Source: Xiphydria camelus (taxonomy: Eukaryota; Arthropoda; Insecta; Hymenoptera; Xiphydriidae). Taken from it: a stretch of 64,000 nt of DNA. The stretch covers positions 22,058,684 to 22,122,683 of the forward strand of contig OY783198.1 in assembly GCA_963678675.1 (NCBI GenBank), in the 5' to 3' direction. Both the position numbers and the translations under genes were made by a program. Below, piece by piece: positions 36,801-49,200 of the stretch. The notes under the pieces are model-generated. The model saw only the letters and a program-made list of their open reading frames with translations. It was not told the origin of the DNA and ran no database searches. The first letter of the stretch is position 1, and each line of letters opens with the position of its first letter.

Positions 36801-39800
36801 TTTATTTTTCCTACTATCACGAACGATTCCTGTCAATGCTCGGCTTTTTGACTTCTCGAGAATTTTTATTTCTTCGGTAGATGACACTTTTTCGCATCGA
36901 TAATATTTTCTTGCTTAAAAACTTATACGATGGATATCTTTTATCTAAAACTAGAGAAATTTGACGTAAGTAAAAATGGAGTATTTCCACTTTTCCCTCA
37001 ATATTTTAGATTAGGCATGCATCTTGGATTAGCGAAGAACATCGGATCCAGGAGCCTCTCTTACGGTACTATCGAGCCTGACCTACAGCAAATGGACGTG
37101 TTGGCGGACATGATCTTGTACGATCTTCGTCTCAGCTCCACCGAATGGATCGGTGAAGTTCGCAAACACTTGCGGGAGCTGATCGAGACGTTTTATTTGA
37201 CGGTCACCGATAGAGAGAAGGTTCACTTCACCTTACTTTCGCTTCTCTCTCAGGAATAAATCCTGCGAGGTTCTCCTCGTTATAGGAAAAATATAATTCG
37301 CTTTAACTCATTCTCAACTCTTTTCTTCAGACTCTCAAGATCCTCGAGCATTCGAGTTTTACCGATGTCTACTGCCTCGAACCGAACCCACCGCCGCTCC
37401 TGAATTATCCCTCGGGCGCCAACGTGACCCTCTTGAAGAGCCTGATCTGCCGCCTCTCGAAAGCCGTGGAGAATGAACTCGAAATGAATCTCAAAGAGAT
37501 AGAGAAGCAACAGGCGTTGACCGGAAAAACGAGATCCTTCGATTGGACGGCGTTCAACGGGAAGATCGTCGAGCTCTATGAGTATATCGACACCTTGATC
37601 GAGCAGGAAGAATCGGAGAGCGATTCGAAGATGTTGGATAAATTGAAATACGCCTTCTCCGAGTCCTGGACGAAAAATATCACGTTACGCGATGCGCTGG
37701 AGATCAGGTATTCTCATAAGAAAAAACATTAATTTCACTCTTCCTCTTGGAACAGTTTACGAAAAATGTCGATCGTTCCACGAATTCTTACGACCAAATG
37801 CGTTATCGCAGTGTAGGTCTCATTTGTAAGGTCTTCGACCTGAGCCAGAGTCCGCTTTTCTTCAACGACAAACCGAGCGAAATCTGGAATCGTCTGAACT
37901 CGATAGCCTGGGCGGCCGATGCGATTTTCGGGGACGTCGAAGACATTGTCGATCAGCTGGTTCGTAATAACGCGTCCATGATTATGAACAGCACTCGGTA
38001 CGATCTGCCGACGACGGAAATTTTGATTAGTGCGATTCTTCGAAATCTGGCGCCGATCACTTTGGATATCGTGGATATGACGACGACGAGAATCCCTGTT
38101 CATTTTGTAAGTGACGCATATATTATATTATTTTTGTAGTTAATGATTCTATAGCAAAAATTGCTTTATTTAAATCGTCTTTCATTCGCAACAGATATCG
38201 GAAATAGTTGACTTCAAAGTGCGAGAGACCGACTGGCCCTGTTTACGCTCCGAAAGCCTCGGCGACGTCCTGGAATTGCGGAACGGAAGTCGCGAGGTGG
38301 TGAGAGAAATCGAACGAATCGCCTGCAATCCTGGCCGGTTCGTTATGGAGTGGCAACAGCATCCGACTATGAAGAGAGTTATAGACGTGGTGAGTAACGC
38401 ACGGCGAACTGAGACAAGTGGCAAGAAGAAGACAACCTAAAATTCATCATCTCACACATTCTCCATATTCAGTTCAAGAATAAAGAGCCGAAGTATATAC
38501 CACCACCGTTCGACTGGTCGCTCGGATACGTTAACTTTCGACGTCTGAACAATAAAATCAACTTCCTCCTGGAGAAGCAGGGTGGAGTCGACCTGAACGA
38601 AATTCCCACCCTGCACGTTTACAGTAATCGTTTCCTACCGGAAGTCAAGACATTGTATAATGTAAGACTATCCAGCATGGCTAAAGATGTCAAGTACGTC
38701 CATCAACGTAATACTTCAGTATTCTTTTTCTTCGCGTAAAAAAGTTTAGAAAAATTGTTTAAAAACCCTTAATTTTGCTCCCTCTTTTCTCCAACTTTCC
38801 TTTTTCCGTGTCTAGCATTTCATTAACACCTCCAACCGATATTTTCAGGAACTTCTTACATTATCTCGACTTTGAGCTCAACAAGGCTGTCAACGTCTTC
38901 CACAGTAACTTGACTGCAGCCGAGGTCTGGAAGTGGAACAACGTTTCTTACGAGAGAGCAACGCAGAGACTTCTGGTCGTTGGAAAGTTTTCCGCGGCCT
39001 TCATTCGCGAAGCTCTAACCGTGGTCTTAGATATTTTTTCTCAAGGTGAATCAAGATATCATTCGGCAGTTTTAAGTCCGATCTCATTATGAATCGAATC
39101 ATACTTAATTAATCTCAACGGCGATCGCAGCTTCGACGTCGAAGATCGACTTGCTGCCGATGCTGGGATTCAAGGACACCAGCTTCATGTCGATTGCATA
39201 CCTTCGATTCCCGGACATCCTGGCGACCGTAGTGAACGGTGTATCCAACCCCATGGTGGAATTACAAATACTGACGTTGCTGAAGAACCCTTCGGAGATG
39301 ACGTGTGTCGATGTATTCTCCTGGTTCGCTCACACGAGGGTCGGTATCAGTGAAGCGGAGTACGACATCCTGAAGAATTTTATATGCGGTGCCGACCCGG
39401 AGAACTTCAACGCCTTTACGGATCTCTTTTTGCGAGCTACCGAGTTGTGGAAGACTCCTGTTTCCAGCTATCAATCCTACTTCGCATCGGTTGCCGGTGA
39501 TCTTTATGAGTTAGGAAAAATGGCGAAGGATGTTGCTTCTAGGGGACTGAAGATAGAACTTCCCTTCGGGGCGAATTACTTTAACGACTCGCTGACGACC
39601 TTGAAGAAGCAGCTTGTGACGAAATGCGCAATTCCTGCGGTGGTTAGTTTCTTTACTGTTAATTCGAGGATAAGCTTTTTTGATTAGAAATTCTTTCATT
39701 AGGAAAATTTATGAAAATTTAAATTTTCTTTCCATTCATAAGTTTTCATTTTACATTATTGAGATGCAGAAGTCATCCGCATTATGACCCCTGGATTAAT

Positions 39801-42800
39801 TAATTATTTAACTAATTTAAGAATTCCCCTAAAAAATAGAGCGCGTATGATTGATCTCTATTTCTCAAATCAGAATTTGGAGGAGAATCCGAGCAGCAGG
39901 ATATACTTGTTAATGTTCGCCGGCATCTCCGAGGTCTTAAGTCACGTGGCTAGGTCCTTGAACAGGGCAGATATCAAGGACAATCAACTACACCTCTGGG
40001 AACTGGCCGAACACGGTGACGTTCGTCAGCTATTGATGCACTTCGAAGCGCATCCTCAGGAAACGATCGCACTGATTGCGACACTTTTAACTCATTACGA
40101 ATCGCCTTCCGAGGACTTTCGGAGTGCCCTCTGTAATAGCGCGCCGAAAAGATCGCAATTTTGGAAACCGTTGGACAGGATGCATTTTTTGAACGAGACA
40201 TGCTCCTTTGATCTGCAGCAGGTTTTCAAGAGCGCCACTAGCGAAATGTTTTATGTAAGTAATTTTATTGCGATGTGTGTACATATAATACGAATTTTCT
40301 ATTAGTGTACGTTACAGAGTTATTAATCATTTACGGGATTAATTTTTCAGGACGCCGTCGTGAAGCGATCAAAAATACTGCCACGATTTAATTGCCTGTC
40401 AGTCGCTATTGATAACTTAGTAGACGCCGCGAAGAATCTCACCGCCGTTTATCCGGCAGTCGTCTTCACGTCTAACATATTCAATCTGACGACGTTGAGG
40501 AATTTGGACAACGACACGTGGAGAGTCGTGCGCAATTTCGAGGACGCGTGGACGACTTCGTTTCTGCAGACGTACGATTACTACGACACCACGCGAGACG
40601 GAGGCAGCGGCGGTTTCGCCACGAAACGCTATCAGCTACTGTTCCAAGAGTTAGCGGGAGATTACCACCTCTTCGTCGTGGTCAGCAGACTGGGTCGCGT
40701 TCTGGGCTCGACGCTGGAGCTGCTCTCAGGCGGGGACGTCTGGCAAAAATTGAGGGTCATCTATGAGAATTCCAGAGCGAAACCCGTGCTGACGATCATT
40801 GAGGACACGCCGAATCTGCTGATCACCACGGTTGATACTTTCCTCAGCAGCGACAAGCTGAACGAGTTCGCTGTGCGATTGGTCAGCGGTCAAGCCGACT
40901 TCTGCGATGTTGAAAAATATCTCATCGAACCGAGTTTCATGAGAAAGAGGGGTCTTCTATCCAGTATCGGCAACTTTTGTCAAAAAATCGTTCTCAATGA
41001 CGAGCGACTTCATGGGAAGGACTTCCTGCCGTTTGGTGATAAGATCAATGTAAGAAATGAATTTTAGAATAGTGTAACTCGCACTAAGGTTGCAATTACA
41101 CTTTCATTGATTTCAAGATGCTCCTCTTTGCTTCTAGGAAAGTTACTACAGTCGGAACGGCTCGGTTGGCACGCATTTCTTCAACAAGACGTATCTCGTC
41201 GAAACTATAGAACGTTTTTCGTCCATCCTACTTCGAGTCTCGTCGGAGGGTTTCAAAGAGCCAAAGGTGCCCGCTTGGTGGACGTCCTTCGAGGAAGGTA
41301 CACTGAAGGATTTTTCGAGGCTGTACAAAAATAAGGTAAAATATACGATCGATGTGTCGTGTATTCTAATGAATATAAAATATGATTTTCTATCTCAAAT
41401 ATTGTGAATAATTTTAGGATACCAAAGCTATGTCACGCATGATAGCGAAAAAATTGACGTCCCTTTTTAAGAACGTCGTCGAATTGTCAAACGGAGGGGA
41501 GTAAGTTCGATTATTTCTTCCATCATTTTTTAGGAGGATGAATTGGAAATAATGGGAAGATACATCTTTCTCAATCTTTTACAGAAATTGTACCTGGTGC
41601 AATACGGTGATACTCGACATTCTGAACATACAGCTCTCACGTCATGCGATCTACAAAGATCTCGCCTGCAATGCGAGTCGATTGAATTTCTCGCGTGTTC
41701 AAGAGATCCTCCTCCGCGATTTTCAGTGGAAGGAGACCATTTCGATGGTATTGCATTTTAACAGAGCTGCTTGGAAATTTTTCGATATGATATTTATTTA
41801 AATCAAAGTTTTCATATAGTTGCATTACTCATGACTTAACTAACTGTAGCCTTTCGTCAGGTTAAAGGGTTCAAGTTTCTCAGTCAGTCTGATAGCCTGC
41901 CGAAATTTACAATGGCATTGGAACAGACCGTGCAATACGTGGTAGAGATCCTCTTCAGCTATTCAAAAGCCGACAACGAACAGGATTTTCTCGACTGTTT
42001 GACCAGGGCGTTTGGAGGAGGACGTTCCTACGCGAGGCCAGGATTGTAAGTTCTTCGACGAACTTCAAACTTTCTCAGTCGAACTTTTCCTTCTCTTTCT
42101 TTTCTTAATGTTTTCTTCGATGAGAGAACAGAATAGAAAAATGCATGGAATTTAACGTAAGTTTACCACCGGTTCGAAGGTACGTCTCGCTATTAGCCGG
42201 CGCTGTTGACTTCCTCGGACAAAGCGTTCACATAGTGGACACGGCGTCGAATCACGAAAAATTGCAGGATCTCGCAAAGCTCGCCGAGAAAAATGTTCCC
42301 ATCTGGAAACCGATTCGCGATGTTATCAAAAAGCCGAACGTGGAGCTCGTCGATCGATTGTTGCCGAATGCATCCATCAATGTCAATATGGTACCGATTA
42401 ATATACTGGAAAATCATATTTTTTTTATCGCAGTTTTTTTGAACGATCATTCCATTGAATGTTTTTTGGGAAATTCTTATAGCTTATCACGAAAGACGAT
42501 ATGCGAAAACCGGAAGTCCTTTACGACATCCTTTCTAATTCCAAACGATCTAGAAGACTGCTGCGAAACTATGACCCAACGACCTCGAATATTTCGTCGA
42601 TCGTAGAGGTTTTCAAAACAGTCCTAGATCGTGATTTGATAAATCGAGAGATAACGAACTGGCGACAGGAGGCGATTTGGGATTTCACCTGGCTAAGGGA
42701 GATCCTGAGGCACGTTTCCATGGCTCTGGAGGAAGGCGGTACATTGTTGGACGTCGTTGGTAAAGTCGATTTCAAAAATATCTCCGAATCTCTCGGAGTA

Positions 42801-44939
42801 CCTAACGTTGTCGATGGTATCGTGACCCTCCTCAGAGAGAAGACTATCGATACTCTTTTCGACGAGTAAGCATTTATTTGTTTTCGATGTGTTTAATTAT
42901 GTTACAGGTTCAGAATAAGAAATTAGAGAACATTTAAATCATTGCACGCAATCTTTTTTTTTTTGTAGATTGAAAGAGATTTTGGAGGACATAGATCCCT
43001 TTATTAATGATTCGCAATTAAAAAAAGATCTGCTCACTATTGTGGAGACTTTTGAGTCAATGGAAATCTTCAAAAACTTGGGTCTGGTTAACATGAAATG
43101 TATGTCCAATAAAAAATTCGTACGTTATCTGGTAATAGAATAATTAAATTTTATCCATTGATCTTATTATACGTCCTTTATTGTTTAGATCCTATCAAGG
43201 ACATATTCGTGGAGTGGAATGTCCTAAAGACCCACCTGATGCAAAGCATAGATCTACCCGAAGACATAGCTTACGCTATAAGTCACGGGAAGATCGATAT
43301 GCTGTCGATATTCGCAAAGGAGCGACACGCCTTCGAACTGAAAGATATTGTTTGCTCTCCCGAGAAACTCGGAAGCACGCTGAACTTCGACGGCACTCGA
43401 GTGACCGCGGAGGATGTCAGCGCCGTTTTTTGCGAATTGGATCCCGAGCAGAGTCGCAATGTGTCGGTGGTGCTACTGAGGAACTTGAATTTCGAGTATA
43501 TTTTTAAAAATGTACGTTTATCGATTACTCCCAGTCGCAAAATTATTATAACAGCGCTCGAGATATCAATATTTCCTTTCTCTCACAGCTCATGAGCGCA
43601 AATGTGAAGAATATCTTGTCGAATGCCAATCTGACGGAAGCCGAGGGAAAGGCGGTCCTGGAGAATCTTGGCGTCGCGGGAGAGCTGGTGCCGTTTTTCA
43701 AGGAAAAACTCTCGGCCAGGATTTCCTCCGCCAGAGTGGCGGACGTAGAATCCGCAGACGACATCATGACTGGTGAGGAGCATCTATTATTTTCACGCGG
43801 CGCCGGAGTCTGTTCCCACGCGATCCTCTCAGCTATTCCGCGCTCTCCCGCTTTCTCAGTTTCCTCTTTTCACCGATTTGTCAACCCGCTTATTCGCTTC
43901 TCGCCAGGTACCAGTTTCCTACAGGACGCCAGCGTAGCGATGTGCGGCAAGCCGCTACTCGGCGACGAGGGGCAGCTGTATCGAGTGATCGCGAAGCTTG
44001 GGGACAACGAGAAGGAATACGACCACGCGGAGCTCGCTTCACTGCCCAGTGAGTCTTGAAGAGCTAAACGGTTCGCTGACCTCGATCGTTTGAGGATTCT
44101 AATCATACCGACGTTGCAGCCGATTTTTGTAGAGATACCTATAAGAGCGTGCTGAGGACGACAGGTGGAAAGATACTGTGGTCCTACGCTAAACCCTTGC
44201 TGAGGGGTCGCATCCTATATGCGCCTAATACTACGGTCGTCAGCAAGGTCATGCAACTTGCCAACGAGACCTTCTCGCAGATGGACAAATTTCACGATTT
44301 GATGACCGGCTTCGAGAAGACTCTGGCATCCCTGGCGAATCTCGCCGAGATGGGCGACAATCTGAAGGAGCTGCAAGAAGTCATGTCGTCGGACACCATA
44401 CGAATCGCCGTGAAATCTTTGGGCGGCAAAGATCTCGGTGAAGACTTCACGAACTTGGACCTGAGCGAGGTGGCTTGGCGAGCGAAGGGTTCGTCGAAGC
44501 TGAGGAAGATGTCGAGGATGATCGTCGATTTGTTGGACTGTGTTCTCGTGGATCGCATGGTAGGATACGCCAATGAAGATGACCTGGAGAAGGACGCCAG
44601 CGTTCTCGTGAAGACGAATGAGTTCCTGGCTGGAGTTGTATTCCTCGAAGACGCGACACAGTCACGATCGAGGAGAAGCTTGGACGAGGAACTGCCCTTG
44701 AACGTGACGTATAAGATCCGGATGGACGTGGACTACGTGCCGTCGACGAAGAGGCTGAAGAATCAATTTTGGCTTCCCGGACCCGAAGGCAATTTCGTCG
44801 AGGATCTCAGATACCTCCGGGGATTCGTCCAGTTGCAGGATATGATAGACAGGGCGATTGTGAAGCTGAAGACGGGCAGTGAGAGAACCTGGAAGACGAT
44901 TACTCGTCAAATGCCTTATCCTTGTTGGAAATATACACC
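33807..44939 (+). CDS. ABCA gene, exons 1-29: N-terminus and giant extracellular domain 1
   Basis: Exons: 33807-33869, 34241-34464, 34588-34730, 34826-34956, 35034-35419, 35516-35827, 35906-36152, 36296-36493, 36564-36781, 37010-37220, 37331-37707, 37756-38106, 38195-38389, 38473-38693, 38849-39045, 39131-39642, 39874-40254, 40351-41049, 41138-41335, 41418-41500, 41585-41747, 41861-42045, 42132-42390, 42483-42865, 42969-43099, 43189-43511, 43589-43772, 43908-44048, 44120-44939. Exon 2 gives TM1 and the family motif ending CSIGNPC. The following roughly 2,500 residues are helical-looking and NxS/T-rich, with scattered cysteines and no recognised catalytic motif. Exon 29 returns to the canonical ABCA pattern: PLLRGRILYAPNTTVVSKVM, KIRMDVDYVPST, FWLPGPEG, LQDMIDRAIV and MPYPCW. 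Borders of exons 5, 8, 10 and 16 have alternatives; those given keep the frame with the best consensus. Confidence 0.8.
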
Positions 44940-46263
44940 GTGAGTACATGGAAAGCTGCACCACTCATGATTTTGATGAAGAACTATCGAAATAAATTTT
45001 TTCCTGTTCTCAGATTTCAGTCGACGCTCTACGAATCACAGGGTCTTCAAGTTTGCTTCTTCTTCGCGCTGATGCTGTGCGTCGGCACTGCCGTTAGACA
45101 CATAGTATGGGACAGAGAATCGCAGAATGCTATGGTAAGTATCAATTTATAAAGGGTATAAAAGTTCATAGGTATACAAAAAAATAGTCCACGATAAATT
45201 CCTCCGATACGATTGTGATCCACTTCACAGGTAATGAGCGTGATGGGATTGAAACCTTGGAGGAACACTTTGGCCTGGTTCGCGACGTCCTTCATCGAGC
45301 TGAGCATCGTGGTGATATCGATATGCTTGATTCTCATAGCGGGGCGCATATTGCCACATTCCAATCCCGCCTTAGTTTTGCTCTTGCTCTTCGATTACAT
45401 CTTCTCTATCATCACTTTCTGGTAAATCAACTAATATTGTAAATTCGCCGATAAATGTATCTCGTGAACCTATTATAATAGTCTTCTTCCGATCTTTCAG
45501 CTACATGATCTCAACGATGTTCAGCTCGGCCAGTCTGGCAGCCATCACTTCCGTAGTAGCCTTCCTCTTGACATATATGCCCTACGTTATAGTGATAGCA
45601 ATGGAAGCCAACATGAACCTCGGCTACAAACTTCTCATCGTAAGTCTCTACAATCTCACTGAACGAATCCTTTTCCAAGAAGCCTCTCGATCTTTTTTCA
45701 TCGTCTCAATATTTCTAGTGCCTCAGCATGTCCACCAGTTTCTCGTATGGCTGTCTCTTCGCGGTGCGCAGAGAAGTTCAAGGAACCGGACTTACTTGGG
45801 AAAGCGTTTGGGAAGAATCGAGTCCCGGTGACCAAATGTCTCTGGGATTCGCCCTCGTGATGATCGCCGTCGACGGCTGCCTTTATGCTCTGATCGCTTA
45901 TCTCATCAGCAGGTACATCAACTCAGGTGAGCGAGCAATCTTTCTCGGCGAAGGAGCCACTCGGAATTCCTTCACGGTATTCGATGAACTGAGTGACCTG
46001 CGAGATCTGTACTCATGTCTGTTCATATCGGTGACGGTTGTTAAAATCATTTTGAATCATTTTTAATATCGAGATCATCGCCGGCGTCTTTCTCTTGACT
46101 TTTTCGCTGGTACTGCTCTTTTCGGTGAAGGTCTCAGTCACTTCTAGCGAGCAGACACTCTGCAATTTTCTTCCGGATTTTTGCGCGCTCGGTGGAAAAA
46201 TTCGAGGCAACGTGGACTTTCGTTATATGGCGAGGCGTAAGGAGGCGTGAGAGTGAGAGAGAG

Positions 46264-46294
<31 letters not shown>

Positions 46295-49200
46295 TCATCG
46301 TGTCGAATTGGAATGTGTTCACCACCTTTCAGGAAAGGGTTTGCACGGGCTACGATCCCGTAGCTTGTGGTGGACCAACACTCAGGCTCTGTACGGCAAT
46401 CTGAGCTACTTCAACTTCGTCAACCATCTCTATTTCACTAATGACGACGTGCACCCTTTGACCACTTACCAAGGTATCGCTCAGTTGCACGCTGCATGCG
46501 GTATCGGCTTATCTAATTTTCAAGTTTCGAGCGGAACGAGAAAATGTGACTGAAAGTCACCGTCGAAATTAATTTGTTCCAGAAGGAGAAAAGTTATAAA
46601 TTTATATTTCACGTTTTTCTTCATTTTTTTTCTTCATTACTTCTTAAGAAAAAGGGATAAATTAAAGAAACGAAAAGTTTCTGTTCATTACAAAATCGAA
46701 ATTTTCGTCGCCACCATCATCGCCTTATCCTCCTTTCACACATATCGACTATATTTCTTTTTTTTTTTTAATTTCCTTACGTCATTCCTTTCCACGCTTC
46801 GCTTTTTTCTTTCGACTATATTCGAAAGAATATCTCTAAAAGTTGCACGTTCTACTGGGCACGGGGAGTAGAGGAATCAGTATTTAAATTTTGACAATTT
46901 CCCATCGTGTGATAGATGCGGAGAGTGACGCCGCTAATTTGACGGTCAACGAGAAGCAAGCGGGTGTCAGATTTGAGGGCGTTAGAAAGGTCTACGGGAC
47001 GGAGTTTGGGGATGTTGTCGCGGTGGATGACTTTACCCTGAAATTGTGCGAGGGAGAAGTGACAACTTTGTTAGGCAGGAATGGAGCGGGGAAAACTACG
47101 ATAATGTAAGTTTTCAGATCATGCTAATGGGCGATTAGCTATAGTCCTAATAATTAAATGATTTTGGAGTCATATAAATGCTTGGGTATTTTTGTCACAG
47201 CAAAATGCTAACTGGAATGGTCGCTCCAACGAGCGGTGAAATTTGTCTCAACGGAGAGAACCGAGGCAAACCGGATATAGGGGTGTGTCCTCAGGATAAC
47301 GTCCTGATAGACATGCTTACACCCAGAGAACATATGATATTTTATGCCAGACTGAAGAAACGCGCTACCAATGAAGAAATAATGAAGAACGTCGAGGAGT
47401 GAGTCTCTTTAATCATCTAATCTTTAATTATCAATGATACAATATTATATTGCAAATATTTCTCACGAGGTAAAAACCTGCTTTTATTTCAGGATGCTCG
47501 CTTCCATGGAGTTGGGGCGACAGGAGCGAGACCCGGTGTATCGATTATCCGGCGGTACCAAGAGACGACTCTGCGTTGCACTTGCCTTCCTGGGATCTCC
47601 GCAGCTGGTTATTCTCGACGAGCCCGGATCCGGCGTCGATCCGGCTGCTAGACGCAGGATTTGGCGTCTCATAGACAAGCACAGGATCGGAAGGACCGTG
47701 CTCCTCTCGACTCATCACCTCGATGAGGCGGATATGTTGAGCGACACCGTTGTGGTGATGCACCGTGGCAAGATCCTTTGCACCGGTTCGCCTCTGACGT
47801 TGAAGACGACTTACGGTCGCGGTTATAAATTGACCGTGTCTTTTTCGTCGCACGAGATGCGAAGGGCTGTCGAGGAGAAGAAGTTGATAGGCCTGCAGAA
47901 TCTGCTCGAAGACGTCATTCCGAATGTCGTCGCGCACGAAGTCTCCGGCAACGAAGCCTGCTTCACTCTGCCCTTCCAGGAGAAAGCTGGGGTTGCCAAT
48001 GAGTAAGTTTTTAATTACTTTGATTATTTCGCAATATTATCTCCTCAAATTTTATTCTTCGCTATATTCTATTTTTATAATCATTTGTTCTTCAGTCATG
48101 CCGAGGCAGCGAAGGTCCTCGAAGAGAATCAAAAGCAGCTCGGATTCTCTCATTTCTCCTTGGAGTGCGACACCCTGGAGAGAGTCTTTCTGGAGCTATG
48201 CTCGAAAGCGGAACCGGGATCCTCTCGAGCAGGTCCATTCAGCGCCGAGAGCCTGGCCAGTGTACACAGCGTCGGTATGTGTCGTCTTAAAGATATTGTC
48301 GGGACTTCTTCAGATTCTGGAATATGCGTCTTTTCGCTGAAGAAAATCCATTAACAACGTCCTCATCCTTTCAGACTTAGCCCTCCTACCCGAAGACGCC
48401 GAATTAGTCGCTCCCAGGTCTCCACGCAACCCCTCCGTCGTCAGACAAATGAAGGCTTTGCTAAAGAAGAGGCTCTGGCACTTCTCGAGAGACTGGCGAG
48501 CACCCTTGACGACATTGATTCTACCAACGATATTCGTCGCGGTGGCGATGGGTTTCTCCCTCATCAGACCACCTTCCGGGGACGAGCCGACCCTCATTCT
48601 CAGCCCAAGACTATACGACGCTCGTCCCACTTACTTCTACAGGTGAAAAGAGGAAGGAAATACGACAATGGCGATTATGAATCACGTTTTGAATATGAAT
48701 AAACTTTTTTCTTTACAGCATCGACAATAGCCACGATCAATTCCTCCAACACGTTTCTCTTCAACTTCACGACCGTTTCGGTGGCATCTATGCAGGCGCC
48801 TGGCAAGCATCCCCCAATGTATGCCGATACTTTTATTAACGAAGTCTTTATTTATTCAGCGAATCAATTTACTCCATCGTTTTCCTCGTCGTCAGGATAC
48901 CGGAACGTGCGAATGTAACGAAGGTCAACAGGTTTGTCAAGGTGTATCTCAGGCGATCGAAGGCCTCATTCAGACGATACCCGGACGACCCACCCTCGAC
49001 TGGATCGTTTCCACTCATCGAGAATACATCGAGAAGAGGTGCGTGCCCCGTTTGAACCACGGCGGAGGATCGATCATCGCAACAATGAAGTAATTTGTCC
49101 GCTCCACCCTCAGATACGGCGGCTGGTCTCTCTCGCACTCGCAGGACGATCCCCTCTTCGTGGTTTGGTACAACAATAAAGGCCATCACGCGTTGCCCGC

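Noticed and set aside
42132..42390. A GTAAGT donor inside ABCA exon 23 (after AATTTAAC, about 42157)
   Set aside because: Using it would leave a 26-base exon and discard an open, protein-like continuation with a good downstream donor at 42391. The sequence was read through as coding.
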